DNA of 64,000 bases, from positions 1 through 64,000 of the forward strand of contig CAJXLV010000001.1 in assembly GCA_913056185.1 (NCBI GenBank), given 5' to 3'. Under the pieces are notes generated by a model, which was not told where the DNA came from, did no database searches, and saw only the letters and a program-made list of their open reading frames with translations. Shown here piece by piece: positions 33,561-43,374 of the stretch. Position 1 is the first letter of the stretch, and the number at the start of each line of letters is the position of its first letter. Both the position numbers and the translations under genes were made by a program. Origin of the DNA: an uncultured Bacteroidota bacterium. Its GTDB lineage: Bacteria > Bacteroidota > Rhodothermia > Rhodothermales > Salinibacteraceae.

Positions 33561-34859
33561 CTACGCTACGGCAAAGTCGTACAGCGGAAACTGATCGCAG
33601 AGGGCGTTTACCTCTTGCTTGACGACCGCCTGCACCTCTTCGTCGGCGGGACGCTGCAGCACTCGATCGATCAGCTCAGCGACGCGAGCAAACTCATCGG
33701 GGCCGAAGCCACGCGTCGTCATGGCCGGGGTGCCCAGGCGCAGGCCGCTCGTGACAAACGGGCTTTTGTCGTCGAACGGAACCATGTTTTTGTTGGCCGT
33801 GATGCCGGCCGCTTCGAGGGCCTGTTCGGCCGTCTTTCCGGTCAGGTCCTTGTTGCGCAGATCGATGAGGACAAGGTGGTTGTCCGTGCCGCCGGAGACG
33901 AGGTCGTACCCGCGTGCCGTCAGCTCGGCGCCCATCGCCCGGGCGTTGTCCACCACCTGCTGCGTGTAGTCGGCGAACGAGGGCTGCAGGGCTTCTTTGA
34001 ACGCCACCGCCTTCGCCGCGATGACGTGCATCAGCGGGCCGCCCTGCGTGCCGGGGAAGACCGCCGAATCGAGCAGTTCGCTCATCTGCTTCGTGCGGCC
34101 GCTCTTGCGCGCTGTCTTGCCGAAGGGGTTTTCGTAGTCGTCCCCAATCAGGATCATGCCGCCGCGGGGGCCGCGGAGCGTCTTGTGGGTGGTGGTGGTC
34201 ACCACGTGGGTGTGGGGCATCGGGTCGTTAAGCACACCGCCCGCAATGAGGCCGGCCGTGTGGGCCATGTCCATCCAGAGGAGGGCCCCCACCTCATCGG
34301 CAATGTCGCGGAAGGCCGCGTAGTCGAAGTCGCGCGGGTAGGCGCTGGCGCCAATCGAGATCATCTTCGGCTCCACCTCCTTGGCCCGGTCGCGCACCTT
34401 GTTCATGTCGATGCGCCCGGTGTCTTTGTCCACGCCATAGTACTCGGCGTTGTAGAGGATGCCGGAAAAGTTCACCGGCGACCCGTGCGTGAGGTGGCCG
34501 CCGTGCGACAGGTCGAGGCCGAGGAACGTGTCGCCCGGCTCCAGGCAGGTGAGGTAGACGGCACTGTTGGCCTGCGCCCCGGCGTGCGGCTGCACGTTCG
34601 CCCAGTCGCACCCGTAGAGCGCCTGCGCCCGTTCGCGGGCCAGCTCTTCGGCCCGGTCCACGTGGACGCACCCGCCGTAGTAGCGCTTGCCCGGCAGCCC
34701 CTCGGCGTACTTGTTGGTGAGGGCCGTGCCCATCGCCTCCATCACAGCGCGGGAGGCGAAGTTCTCGGAGGCGATCAGTTCCAGGCCGTTGTTCTGGCGC
34801 TGCACTTCCTGCTGAATGATGTCGTAGATCTCAGGATCTTGGCTGCGAAGCGCACTCAT
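33561..34859 (-). CDS. glyA: Serine hydroxymethyltransferase
   Basis: 432 residues, normal length. Interconverts serine and glycine while loading tetrahydrofolate with a one-carbon unit; cytoplasmic, PLP-dependent. The PLP lysine lies in [14 protein letters not shown]. The start ([20 protein letters not shown]), the [10 protein letters not shown] motif and the tail are all canonical. The ATG at 34859 matches family starts; the long in-frame extension upstream is non-coding. The folate enzyme folB is also in the window but not linked. Confidence 0.98.
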   Translation of the reverse strand: MSALRSQDPEIYDIIQQEVQRQNNGLELIASENFASRAVMEAMGTALTNKYAEGLPGKRYYGGCVHVDRAEELARERAQALYGCDWANVQPHAGAQANSAVYLTCLEPGDTFLGLDLSHGGHLTHGSPVNFSGILYNAEYYGVDKDTGRIDMNKVRDRAKEVEPKMISIGASAYPRDFDYAAFRDIADEVGALLWMDMAHTAGLIAGGVLNDPMPHTHVVTTTTHKTLRGPRGGMILIGDDYENPFGKTARKSGRTKQMSELLDSAVFPGTQGGPLMHVIAAKAVAFKEALQPSFADYTQQVVDNARAMGAELTARGYDLVSGGTDNHLVLIDLRNKDLTGKTAEQALEAAGITANKNMVPFDDKSPFVTSGLRLGTPAMTTRGFGPDEFARVAELIDRVLQRPADEEVQAVVKQEVNALCDQFPLYDFAVA

Positions 34860-35088
34860 CAGAAAAGGTCGGTTGTGGGCAGTAAGGAGGAGAAGCAGTC
34901 CTGCGGACTCGGCGTGCGTGCCCGGGCCGAATGCCGGTGTGGAACGGGGTGATGCAAGGGTGTCAATGTAGGAACGCGACGGGACAACGTGAACCCCCGA
35001 GCCCCGCCGCAGCGGGCTCTGTTGCCGGTTCGTTAGAGCAGCCGCTCCGGGTCGGGGGCGTTGGGGGCCGAACGGCCGAACGGCAGCC

Positions 35089-35421
35089 CTACCCCTTGTC
35101 CTCAAGCGCAAACTCCTCGAGCACGACGAACTGCCCCGCAATTCCGAGGGCGCGTCCGTTGGGGCGGCCGTCGTTATCGAGGTCCAGTGTGTACAGGCTG
35201 CACACAAGGTACGAGGTTCGGGTCGTGCGCTCCGGCACGCGCCCCGCCATGAGCTCCCCCCCGGCCCCACTGAGCAGGTCGGCGAGCGGACCGCTCCCCA
35301 TTTCGCTCTGGATGCGGTCCGCCGCGTGGGCACGCGCAAAGTCTTGAAACGCGCTCATGCCCGGATTGGTCACCGCCAGAAACGCAATCGCAATCACAGC
35401 GAGGGTCAGTAGGCGTCGCAT
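35089..35421 (-). CDS. DUF4359-like small exported protein
   Basis: 110 residues with an N-terminal hydrophobic segment ([14 protein letters not shown]) immediately followed by [12 protein letters not shown], the hallmark of DUF4359 proteins. The rest is soluble and contains a Cys ([15 protein letters not shown]). Likely anchored in or exported across the inner membrane; function unknown. It lies downstream of the DUF4159 gene on the same strand, about 60 bases apart. Confidence 0.75.
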   Translation of the reverse strand: MRRLLTLAVIAIAFLAVTNPGMSAFQDFARAHAADRIQSEMGSGPLADLLSGAGGELMAGRVPERTTRTSYLVCSLYTLDLDNDGRPNGRALGIAGQFVVLEEFALEDKG

Positions 35422-35481
35422 ACCGGCTCAGGACTGCGTGAAACGGATCGTGGGGAAGTAAGTCGCGAGGGCCCCGAGGCG

Positions 35482-36162
35482 TCAGTGCGTCATGGCGTAC
35501 ACCAGCACATTCGTTCCCATCCGCAGGGCCGCCCGTCTCTTTTCTGGCGGGTTGTTGTGCACCGAGGCCGGCTCCCAGCCATCCCCCAGATCGCTCTCGA
35601 CGGAGAAAAACACCATGAGCCGGCCCGTGTCGGCGAACACGCCGTATCCTGTGGGCGCCTCTTCCGGATCGTGCTCGTGAATGGCCGGAAGCCCGTTGGG
35701 AAAGTCGTAGCGGATGTGGTAGATGGGATGGTCGAACGGCACCACCTCGAGCGTCTTGTCGGGAAAGACGTTCTTGAGCTCGGCGCGCACGTGCTTCTCA
35801 AGGCCGTAGTTGTCGTCGATGTGCAGAAAGCCGCCCTGCTGCAGGTAGCGGCGCAGGCGCTCGGCCTCGGCGGCCGAAAACGTGACGTTTCCGTGCCCGG
35901 TGAGGTACAGGTACGGGTAGGAGAAGACCTTGTCCGTCGTTAGCTCTACGACATCCTCGGACGGTCCCAAATCGAGAAGGGTGTGCTGGCGCGCAAACGC
36001 GAACAGCTCCGTCAGCGATTCTTCGTCGCTGTACCAGTCGCCGCCCCCGTCGTATTTCACGCGGGCCACCGGCACGGTCGGGGAGGATTGGGCGGAGGCG
36101 TCCGGTGCTGCGCCTCCGACCCCAACGAGGACGGCCAGCAGAATGAGGAACGGGCGGCGCAT
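35482..36162 (-). CDS. DUF4159 family exported protein
   Basis: 226 residues from the ATG at 36162, which opens a clear signal peptide (RRPFLILLAVLVGVGGAA, cleavage near ASAQ). The body has the DUF4159 features: GGGDWYSDEESLTELFAFA, YLYLTGHGNVTFS, GGFLHIDDNYGL and FFSVESDLGDGWE. The fold resembles class-I glutamine amidotransferase-like domains without a catalytic cysteine. These proteins are frequent next to Bat/MoxR-type genes; here it stands apart. Function unknown. Confidence 0.88.
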   Translation of the reverse strand: MRRPFLILLAVLVGVGGAAPDASAQSSPTVPVARVKYDGGGDWYSDEESLTELFAFARQHTLLDLGPSEDVVELTTDKVFSYPYLYLTGHGNVTFSAAEAERLRRYLQQGGFLHIDDNYGLEKHVRAELKNVFPDKTLEVVPFDHPIYHIRYDFPNGLPAIHEHDPEEAPTGYGVFADTGRLMVFFSVESDLGDGWEPASVHNNPPEKRRAALRMGTNVLVYAMTH

Positions 36163-36368
36163 GGCGGGGCAGCGTTGGAGGGCCTGGAAAGAGCGCATGG
36201 AGTGGGCGCGGCGTGGTGCGCGCCATGCCGGGCGGGAGCGAGACGCCCCAAAATGCCCGGCGCATTCTGAACCTGCCTGCCCCTCTCAGGTTCGCTCGGG
36301 GCGCGAACTCCACCGGGCCCGTGCCGTTCACGGAGACGCTTGCTCTTTGAACGCTCCCTTTCGTCCCC

Positions 36369-36557
36369 ATGCGTACCGTCTTCCGCGCCCTGCTCGTGTC
36401 CGCCGCAGCCACCGGGGTGGCGGCCCTGCTCCTCGACCAGCTTGACCTCGACGCGGCCCGCCCGCGCCCGGACGATGGGGTTCCCGGCCCCAACCCGGAC
36501 GACATGGCCGAAGAAGATGTGGCGATGATGCTTAACGAACTGGCCTCGCAACTCTGA
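36369..36557 (+). CDS. Small protein with one membrane segment and acidic tail
   Basis: 62 residues: a hydrophobic start (ALLVSAAATGVAALLL) and an acidic, proline-rich tail ending MMLNELASQL. No known family. Codon use and the position between a divergent exported protein and a zinc-ribbon gene make it plausible as a real small gene. Confidence 0.5.
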   Translation: MRTVFRALLVSAAATGVAALLLDQLDLDAARPRPDDGVPGPNPDDMAEEDVAMMLNELASQL

Positions 36558-36618
36558 TTGCGTTCGCTTCTCCACGCGCCTGCCCACGCGCTCGGTTTCA
36601 TGCGCCCCACACCGCCTC

Positions 36619-36804
36619 ATGTCATCCCTCCGAGAGTGCCCGTCCTGTGCCCTTGAGTTTGAGGACACCGGCGACGTGACGGAGTGCCCGTACTGCGGCT
36701 ACGAGTTTCCGCAGCGCACTGCAAGCGTCCGCTGGGTGGCGTGGCTCCTGGCGCTGCTTCTCCTGTGGCCCGCGATCAAAGGGCTGATGTACCTTTTCGG
36801 GTGA
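36619..36804 (+). CDS. Zinc-ribbon membrane protein, 61 aa
   Basis: Two CxxC knuckles (CPSC at residues 8-11 and CPYC at 23-26) form a zinc ribbon in the first 30 residues. A short linker and one transmembrane helix (VAWLLALLLLWPAIKGLMYL) follow. Small tail-anchored zinc-ribbon proteins of this kind are common and mostly uncharacterised. It lies 61 bases after the preceding small gene and may share its transcript. Confidence 0.75.
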   Translation: MSSLRECPSCALEFEDTGDVTECPYCGYEFPQRTASVRWVAWLLALLLLWPAIKGLMYLFG

Positions 36805-37038
36805 GCGCCTCGCCCACACGGGAGGCCGGGCCTCCACAGCGGATGGGCAAAAGCGAGGCGCATGGACCCATGAGGCGTGAACCGTGGAGCGCAGGCCGTG
36901 GGCGACCGCCTCTGTCGGCGCTGTCGGCATCGAAACGGCCCTCTCTCGGGCTTCCCGATTCTCGCACCGCAACGGATCGTCACGCCCCCACGGACAAGAC
37001 GATCGTTTCGTTTTGAACCTGGCAACGTGCTCCCCCCC

Positions 37039-38223
37039 ATGCAAACTGTGTCCCCCACGTCTACGCTTCTTGGCGACCGCTCCCCGGCCGAATTCCTCGA
37101 CACCTACTGGCAGAAAAAGCCGCTCGTCGTGCGCGATGCCCTGCCGGACTTTGACGCGCCGCTTTCGCCGGAGGAACTGGCAGGGCTGGCCTGCGAGGAC
37201 GGCGTGGAGAGCCGCCTTATTCTCGAAGAGGGCGGGGCGCATCCGTGGGAGTTGCGCCACGGCCCGTTCGATCCGGCAGCGTTCCAGGCCCTCCCCGAAA
37301 CGCACTGGACCCTCCTCGTCCAGGAGGTCGACCGCCTGCTCCCGGAGGTGGGCGCCCTGCTCGACCGCTTCCGCTTCCTGCCCGACTGGCGGCTGGACGA
37401 CGTTATGGTGAGCTACGCCCCGACCCACGGCACGGTGGGGCCGCACATCGACAACTACGACGTGTTCTTGATCCAGGGCGCGGGCCACCGGCGCTGGCAG
37501 ATTGGCACGGAGCCGGTGGAAAATGAAACCATTGTGCCGGACCTCGACGTGCGCATCCTTGCCGACTTTGAGGCGGAGGCGGAGTTCGTCCTCGGGCCGG
37601 GCGACCTGCTCTACCTTCCGCCGCGTGTGGCCCACTACGGCGTGTCGACCGACGACGCATGCATGACGTACTCGGTCGGCTTCCGGGCGCCCCGGCACCA
37701 GGACCTCGTGGCGAATTTCTTGCAGACGGCCCTCGAGCGCATCGATCCGGACGCGCGCTACGGCGATCCCGACCGTGCGCCGGTGGAGCATCCGGGGGCG
37801 CTGGACGAGACCACCCGGGCGACGGTGCGTGCGCTCCTGCGCGACCTCGTCCGCGACGATGCCGACATCGACCGCTGGTTCGGCACGTTCATTACGACGC
37901 CCGACCGGGGCCGCGAGGCGGTGCCGCCCGAAACGCCCATCTCGGCGTCGGCCCTCACGGACATGGTGCGCGACGGACGCGGCCTGCAGCGCGGCCCCGT
38001 ATCGCGGCTCGCCTTCATCGAGCACACCGACGGCTCGGCCACCCTTTTTGCCAACGGCGAGGCCCTCTCCCTCCCTCCGGAGCAGGCCCCCGTGGCGCGG
38101 CTGGTGGCGGGGCGCGAGCAGATTCCGGCCGACGACCTCCGCCCCCACCTCCACACCGACGCCATCGTCGACCGGCTTACGGCCCTCGTCAATGATGGCC
38201 TGCTGGAACCGGCTGCCCACTGA
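37039..38223 (+). CDS. roxA: Cupin/JmjC-type 2-oxoglutarate oxygenase, RoxA (YcfD)-like
   Basis: 394 residues. The N-terminal FLDTYWQKKPLVVRDAL and the iron triad H-x-D...H (HIDNYDVF, later VAHYG) are those of the ribosomal oxygenases that hydroxylate an arginine of protein uL16. A dimerisation segment and a C-terminal winged-helix domain complete the family layout, and the length fits. The ATG at 37039 is preferred; in-frame codons upstream of it look non-coding. Substrate inferred from family. Confidence 0.9.
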   Translation: MQTVSPTSTLLGDRSPAEFLDTYWQKKPLVVRDALPDFDAPLSPEELAGLACEDGVESRLILEEGGAHPWELRHGPFDPAAFQALPETHWTLLVQEVDRLLPEVGALLDRFRFLPDWRLDDVMVSYAPTHGTVGPHIDNYDVFLIQGAGHRRWQIGTEPVENETIVPDLDVRILADFEAEAEFVLGPGDLLYLPPRVAHYGVSTDDACMTYSVGFRAPRHQDLVANFLQTALERIDPDARYGDPDRAPVEHPGALDETTRATVRALLRDLVRDDADIDRWFGTFITTPDRGREAVPPETPISASALTDMVRDGRGLQRGPVSRLAFIEHTDGSATLFANGEALSLPPEQAPVARLVAGREQIPADDLRPHLHTDAIVDRLTALVNDGLLEPAAH

Positions 38224-38234
38224 TCCGCCCTCTC

Positions 38235-38795
38235 ATGCACCCGCAACTCGACGGCTACCGGTCCGACTTTGCAGCCCTGCAAGAGGACGCCCGCACCCTG
38301 GCGGCCGACGTGCCCCCGGAGACGCTGCGGGCCCGCCCTTCCCCCGAGCGGTGGTCTGCCCTTCAGTGCCTCGACCACCTCAACACGGCCGGCTGGCTGC
38401 TGCTGCAGTCCATGGAGCGCGCCATCGAACGGGCGCAGGCCGAAGGCCCGTACGGCGAACCGCCCTTCCAGTACGGCATCGTGAGCCGCTGGTTTGTGCG
38501 GGCCCTGGAGCCCTCCTCGGGCTGGACCTTCGACGCGCCGTCGCTCTTTGAGCCCGAGGCCCCGAGCACGCTGTATCCTGGCGAGGTGGTGGACGAGTTT
38601 GTGGCCCTGCAGTCTCAGTGCGCCGGGTGCGTGGCGGAGGCTGAAGGGCTCGATCTTCGCCGCATCCGCCTGCCCTCGCCCGCCATCCCCCTGCTCCGCA
38701 TCAGCCTCGGGGCGTGGTTCGAGGCCACCCTCGCCCACGAGCGCCGCCACCTGAGGCAGGCCCGCCGCGTGCTTACGACGGTCGCGGCGGCGTAG
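38235..38795 (+). CDS. DinB-like domain protein
   Basis: 186 residues forming a DinB/YfiT-type four-helix bundle. Putative metal-binding histidines are seen in LDHLN (about residue 50) and in LAHERRHLRQ near the C-terminus. Members include thiol-dependent transferases and many uncharacterised proteins. It begins 11 bases after the RoxA-like gene, so the two are probably co-transcribed. Confidence 0.85.
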   Translation: MHPQLDGYRSDFAALQEDARTLAADVPPETLRARPSPERWSALQCLDHLNTAGWLLLQSMERAIERAQAEGPYGEPPFQYGIVSRWFVRALEPSSGWTFDAPSLFEPEAPSTLYPGEVVDEFVALQSQCAGCVAEAEGLDLRRIRLPSPAIPLLRISLGAWFEATLAHERRHLRQARRVLTTVAAA

Positions 38796-38848
38796 CGCCC
38801 CGTCGCCCCCCTTTGCTTTCGTTTCTTCCCCACCACTGTCCCCCGCGC

Positions 38849-39412
38849 ATGTCGTCCATCTGTGTCTACTGCTCCTCCAGCAATGCCATTGCCGAAACAT
38901 ACCCACCGGTGGCCGAGGCGCTTGGGCGCACGCTGGCGCAGCGAGGGCACGACCTGCTGTACGGCGGCGGGGCTGTGGGGCTGATGGGGGTGACGGCCCG
39001 GGCGGCGCATGAGGCCGGCGGGACGGTCACGGGCGTCATTCCGGCAAAGCTGCAGTCGCGCGAGGGCATCGCCTACGATGCCGACGAGTTGATCGTGACC
39101 GACACCATGCGGGAACGCAAACGAATCATGTACGAGCGGGCCGACGCGTTTGCCGTGCTGCCGGGCGGCTACGGCACCCTGGAGGAGTTCATGGAGGTGC
39201 TCACGCTCAAGCAACTCGGCTATCACGACCACCCCATCGCCCTCGTGAACGTGGATGGGTTTTTTGAAACGCTGCTCTCGTTTTTCGGGGAGTTGGAAGA
39301 GGGCCGCTTTGCGCGTGCTCCTGTGACCGACCTCGTGCACGTCGTTCCCTCCGCGGAGGCGGCCCTGGACCGCCTCGAACGCACGCTGGCCCCGGACGGG
39401 CATCTGTCGTAA
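38849..39412 (+). CDS. LOG family protein (TIGR00730)
   Basis: 187 residues. Rossmann-like fold with the signature PGGYGTLEE and the upstream MRERKRIMYERAD motif. Named for cytokinin nucleoside 5'-monophosphate phosphoribohydrolases. Bacterial members hydrolyse AMP or other nucleoside monophosphates to base and ribose phosphate. Follows the DinB gene in the same direction. Confidence 0.92.
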   Translation: MSSICVYCSSSNAIAETYPPVAEALGRTLAQRGHDLLYGGGAVGLMGVTARAAHEAGGTVTGVIPAKLQSREGIAYDADELIVTDTMRERKRIMYERADAFAVLPGGYGTLEEFMEVLTLKQLGYHDHPIALVNVDGFFETLLSFFGELEEGRFARAPVTDLVHVVPSAEAALDRLERTLAPDGHLS

Positions 39413-39456
39413 GGCCGTTTCGCTCTCGCTCAGTTCCTGCACTGCCCCTCTCCCCC

Positions 39457-40113
39457 ATGCCCGCCCCTTCCACGCATACCCTGCGCGTCGCCCGCACGGC
39501 CCGGGTGGCCACTTTGGGCACGCCCCGCACGGCGCGCACCTGGTGGGTGGGGCTGCACGGATACGGACAGCGCGCGGCGGACTTTGCCCAGGCGCTCGCG
39601 CCCCTCGCGGGCCCGAATCGGTGCGTAGTGGCGCCGGAGGGGCTCTCCCGCTTCTACGTCGACGGCCTCGACACGCACGAACAGGTGGGGGCGTCCTGGA
39701 TGACGCGCGAGGCCCGCGAGGCAGAGATCAACGACTACGTTGCGTACCTCGACGCTGCGGTTCGCCACCTTCGCCCTGAGGGCCAGCCCCCGCGCCTTCG
39801 GGTGCTCGGCTTCTCGCAAGGGGCCGCCACTGCCAGCCGCTGGGCATTGCTCGGGGACTGCCCCGTAGATCAGCTGGTGCTGTGGGGCGGGGCCCCGGCG
39901 CACGACCTCGACCTTGCGACCCACGCCGACGTGCTCCGAGACCTGGACCTCACGCTGGTATTCGGCACAGACGACCCGTACGTGTCTGCCGAGCGGCGCG
40001 CAGCGGTGCAGCAGCGCCTCTCTGCCCACGACATCCCGGCGTCCACCCGCACCTTTGCGGGCGGGCACCGACTGGATGCGGACGCGCTGCGGGCCCTCGG
40101 GGAGGATGCGTAG
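39457..40113 (+). CDS. Carboxylesterase/phospholipase of the alpha/beta-hydrolase fold
   Basis: 218 residues. The catalytic serine is in GFSQGAA, the aspartate probably in FGTDDPYV, and the histidine in AGGHRLD. HGYGQRAADF near the N-terminus supplies the oxyanion region. This is the pattern of the phospholipase/carboxylesterase (Abhydrolase_2) family. No signal peptide, so cytoplasmic. Same direction as the LOG gene, 44 bases downstream. Confidence 0.88.
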   Translation: MPAPSTHTLRVARTARVATLGTPRTARTWWVGLHGYGQRAADFAQALAPLAGPNRCVVAPEGLSRFYVDGLDTHEQVGASWMTREAREAEINDYVAYLDAAVRHLRPEGQPPRLRVLGFSQGAATASRWALLGDCPVDQLVLWGGAPAHDLDLATHADVLRDLDLTLVFGTDDPYVSAERRAAVQQRLSAHDIPASTRTFAGGHRLDADALRALGEDA

Positions 40114-40312
40114 CAGAATTCACGCAGTTGAGGCGCCCTCGTCGGTTGCATCGGTCTGGTCTTTGCCTATAAATTTGGAAAGACATAGGACATTCTCCCA
40201 TCGTCGGACCCGCCTCCCATGCGGGTCCCCGCTCATTCCGTACACGCTCCGTACAGCGGTGGGCCACGAGCCGCCCGCCCCCTCTTTCGTCTCCCACACC
40301 CCGCACGCAATC

Positions 40313-40582
40313 ATGACTCGTTCTCCCCTTCGCTTGGCCGGTGCGCTTCTCGCGCTCACCCTCGCCGCTCTTGTGATGCCCGATGCGGCCCACGCGTACG
40401 GCGGGCCCGGAAGTGTGATCTCCGGCATCGGCGCTCTGCTCGCGGCCGCCGCCGCCCTGCTCGCTTCCCTCTTCGGCTTCCTGTGGTTCCCCCTGAAGCG
40501 GCTGTACAAGCGGATGTCGAGCGAAGAAGAGCCGACCGCCGCTTCTGCCGACTCCTCGGCCGACGCACCGGCGGGCCAATGA
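40313..40582 (+). CDS. Small exported or membrane protein of the sulfotransferase operon
   Basis: 89 residues: a signal-like segment (about 8-28, ending AHAYG), a strong hydrophobic helix (LLAAAAALLASLFGFLWF) and an acidic Ser/Ala-rich tail. No family recognised. Its stop overlaps the next start by four bases (ATGA), so it is translated together with the following two genes. Confidence 0.65.
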   Translation: MTRSPLRLAGALLALTLAALVMPDAAHAYGGPGSVISGIGALLAAAAALLASLFGFLWFPLKRLYKRMSSEEEPTAASADSSADAPAGQ

Positions 40583-40962
40583 ACCTCGTCCTTGCGCTTT
40601 TTGTGGTGGTGGGCTTCGCCGCGACGCTCGAACGGCTTCGGCTGCCGGCGCGGGCCCGCGAGGTGGGCGAGCACAGCACCGCCTGCCTCCATGTGCTGCG
40701 CGACGACTCGCTGGACGACGCAGGGAAGGAGCAGGCCCTGCAGGCACGCTCGCGCCAACTCTTTCGGCTGTTGGGCATCCTCACGGGCGGTAGCGCCCTC
40801 GCGCTTGGCCTTCCCCTGGCGGGCGTGTGGCTGCTGTCCCGCATGGGCGTGGGCACCTTTACGGGCACCCTCCACGTCCTGCAGCGGATCGACTTTCTGG
40901 TCGCCACCACGGTCGTCGGCCTGCTCGCATACCTCCTCGTCCAACAGGTCCGCTCCCCATGA
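40579..40962 (+). CDS. Membrane protein of the sulfotransferase operon
   Basis: 127 residues with an N-terminal helix (NLVLALFVVVGFAATL), a helical soluble segment and two further helices (LLGILTGGSALALGLPLAGV; FLVATTVVGLLAYLLV). No family recognised. Overlaps both the gene before it and the sulfotransferase after it by four bases each, which is strong evidence for one coupled operon. Confidence 0.7.
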   Translation: MNLVLALFVVVGFAATLERLRLPARAREVGEHSTACLHVLRDDSLDDAGKEQALQARSRQLFRLLGILTGGSALALGLPLAGVWLLSRMGVGTFTGTLHVLQRIDFLVATTVVGLLAYLLVQQVRSP

Positions 40963-42053
40963 CCTTCGACGACCGCTACGGCTGGCTCGACCGGCTTCTG
41001 CACCGCACGGCCTTCCGGGCCGGCACGGCCCAGCACGCCCTGGCCGATATGGAAGAGACGTTGTACCGGGATCGCCTGGCGAGCATTCAGGCGGACGATC
41101 CGGTCTTTGTGACGGCGCTCCCCCGCTCGGGCACCACCATTCTTCTGCGCTTGCTCTGGGACACGGGCCGCTTTGCGAGCCACACGTACCAGGACATGCC
41201 GTTCGTGCTGTGCCCTCTCTTCTGGGACCAGTACACCGGCCAGTTTGGCGTGGAGGCCACGGCCCGCGAACGGGCCCATGGAGACGGCCTGGAGGTGTCG
41301 GAAACAAGCCCGGAGGCCTTCGAGGAAATGGTGTGGAAGCATTTCTGGGGCGACCACTACCGGGCCGACCACATCCGTCCGTGGACCGAGGACGACCAGA
41401 ACGCGGAGTTCGACCGCTTCTTTCGGCGCCACATGCGCAAGATCATCGCCGTGCGTCAGTCGGACGCCCCCGAGCGGCGGCGCTATCTCTCGAAGAACAA
41501 CCTCAACATTGCCCGCCTCGCCGCCCCACCGGCTCCGCTGCAAGCCGGCACCATGATCGTCCCGTTTCGGGCCCCGGTGCAGCAGGCCGCCTCCATGCGC
41601 CGCCAGCACGACCGCTTCCTGGAGATTCACACAGAGGACGATTTTGTGCGCACGTACATGGAAGCCATCGGGCACCACGAGTTTGGAAAAGGCCTCAAGC
41701 CGGTTAACTTCGACGACTGGCTGGCCGACGCCCCGTCGCCCGACCGGCTTGCGTTCTGGGTGCGCTACTGGATTGCTGCCTACCGGTACGTTCTGCAGCA
41801 CGCCCCCGACACCACCGTCCTGCTCTCCTACGCGCGCCTCACGGACAACCCCGAGTCCGCCCTGGCCCGCCTGGCCGAGATTCTGGATCTGCCCGCGGCC
41901 GCCCTCACGTCACAGGCCGACCGCCTCCAGCCCCCCCGCACGCATTCCGTCGATCCAGGCGCACTCTCTCCGGCGCTCCGCGAGGAAGCCGACGCGGTGT
42001 ACGCCCGCTTGCGGCAGCGCGCAGCCATCTCGTCGGCCACCGCCCGCTCGTAG
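40959..42053 (+). CDS. Sulfotransferase family protein
   Basis: 364 residues. The 5'-phosphosulfate-binding P-loop ALPRSGTTILLRLL is at about residue 53. The 3'-phosphate-binding region (VPFRAPVQQAASMRRQHDRF) follows at the usual distance, and a helical C-terminus ends the protein. Donor is PAPS by family; acceptor unknown. The two membrane proteins encoded just upstream suggest an envelope-associated acceptor such as a lipid or glycan, which is inference only. Confidence 0.85.
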   Translation: MTFDDRYGWLDRLLHRTAFRAGTAQHALADMEETLYRDRLASIQADDPVFVTALPRSGTTILLRLLWDTGRFASHTYQDMPFVLCPLFWDQYTGQFGVEATARERAHGDGLEVSETSPEAFEEMVWKHFWGDHYRADHIRPWTEDDQNAEFDRFFRRHMRKIIAVRQSDAPERRRYLSKNNLNIARLAAPPAPLQAGTMIVPFRAPVQQAASMRRQHDRFLEIHTEDDFVRTYMEAIGHHEFGKGLKPVNFDDWLADAPSPDRLAFWVRYWIAAYRYVLQHAPDTTVLLSYARLTDNPESALARLAEILDLPAAALTSQADRLQPPRTHSVDPGALSPALREEADAVYARLRQRAAISSATARS

Positions 42054-42100
42054 CCCCTCCCGTTGGGTCGTCCTCGCGTTGGGTCGCCCTCACCTCGTGC

Positions 42101-43285
42101 CTACGCCGGGTCGTTCTGTACAAGCGGCGGGGCCGCAAGCAGCAGGGCGAGCAGGGCGCAGCGGTCGAGGGTTTCCTCGATGCGAATGTGCTCGTGGTCG
42201 GCGTGCGCCCCGTCCCCGACCGCCCCGAGGCCGTCAAGCGTAGCGGTGTGCTGGCTCGTGAAATTGCCGTCCGACGCCCCCCCGGCCCGCCCTTCTTCCA
42301 GGGAGAGCCCGAGCCAGGCACCTCGCTCCTGTGCCATCTGCCAGAGGCGCCGGTTGGCGGCGGTGCGCTCCAGCGGAGGGCGCTCGATCCCGCCCTGCAC
42401 CTCCACCCGCACGCCCGGGGTGGCGGCCTCCAGCGACCGAATGGCCGCGCGGAGCCGTGCCGCATCGTCGTGGGTGGGCACCCGCACGTCCGCCACGAGG
42501 CGTCCCCGCGCCGCCCCGTTCGGCCCGCCGCCGTACTGCCCGTCGATGGTGCCCACGTTGATGGTGACGCCGCGGTCGGGGTCCTGCAGGTCGTACAGCC
42601 GCTGCACGAGGCGCGAGAGCTCCAGCACCACGTTGCCCTCCGGGGCCGGGTCGGTGGGGCGCACGAGGAGCGTCATCTCACCGGTGCCCTTGCGGGCCGT
42701 CTTGATTCGGCCCTCCAGCCCCAGGGCCGGCTCCAGCACAAACACGCGCTCGGCCGCCTCCGCCAGCCGCTCAATGTGGCGACGCGACTCCGGGCTGCCA
42801 ATCTCTTCGTCGCTCGTAACGAGCACCAGCGGGCACACGGCAGGCGTGCCCCCGAGGGCGTCCAGCGCCCGGAGCGCAAACACGATGTTTGCCAGGCCCG
42901 CTTTCATGTCGAACACGCCCGGCCCGCGCAGTTCGTTGCCGTTCCTCTCCGCCGACATCGTATCGAGCGTGCCGACGGGCCAGACCGTATCGCTGTGGCC
43001 CAGCAGAAGCTGGCACGGCGCCCCCTCAGAACGATCGACCGGCCGTGCATACACAGAGCCGCCCGTGTTCGTCCCCGGCAGGTGGGTCGCCGCAAAGCCA
43101 AGATCAGCGAGCGCCTCGGCCAGGAGGCGCTGCACACGTGCCTGCGTCCCTGGATCGGTCGAGGGCGACTCCGCCCGCACGAGTTGGCCCAAAAACTGAA
43201 GGTAGGCGTCCGCGTGGTCGTGCACGTACGCCTGCAGGGCGTCGGCAGACACAGGGCGGTCCGTCTCGGGGGAGGCGGAAGGCAT
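42101..43285 (-). CDS. M20 family metallopeptidase (carboxypeptidase G2-like)
   Basis: 394 residues. Zinc-binding motifs are in order: GHSDTV, GPGVFDMKAG, the catalytic ...TSDEEIGS, and the late H in GDGAHADHE. A dimerisation domain (about 190-300) interrupts the catalytic domain, as in carboxypeptidase G2. Substrate unknown, probably acyl- or glutamyl-amino acids. The ATG at 43285 gives a normal start. The gene converges with the sulfotransferase operon. Confidence 0.92.
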   Translation of the reverse strand: MPSASPETDRPVSADALQAYVHDHADAYLQFLGQLVRAESPSTDPGTQARVQRLLAEALADLGFAATHLPGTNTGGSVYARPVDRSEGAPCQLLLGHSDTVWPVGTLDTMSAERNGNELRGPGVFDMKAGLANIVFALRALDALGGTPAVCPLVLVTSDEEIGSPESRRHIERLAEAAERVFVLEPALGLEGRIKTARKGTGEMTLLVRPTDPAPEGNVVLELSRLVQRLYDLQDPDRGVTINVGTIDGQYGGGPNGAARGRLVADVRVPTHDDAARLRAAIRSLEAATPGVRVEVQGGIERPPLERTAANRRLWQMAQERGAWLGLSLEEGRAGGASDGNFTSQHTATLDGLGAVGDGAHADHEHIRIEETLDRCALLALLLAAPPLVQNDPA

Positions 43286-43374
43286 GCAGTACGGGGTGAC
43301 GAACGGCAGAACGGGATGGGCTCTTTCACGACCGGCGGCGCGCAACGTTCGCGGGCCCTTCGCCGGGCGCGTCG

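Noticed and set aside
42062-42093. Tandem 16-base repeat (GTTGGGTCGYCCTC) between sulfotransferase and M20 gene
   Set aside because: Two imperfect copies only, between convergent genes; no structure or function is suggested.
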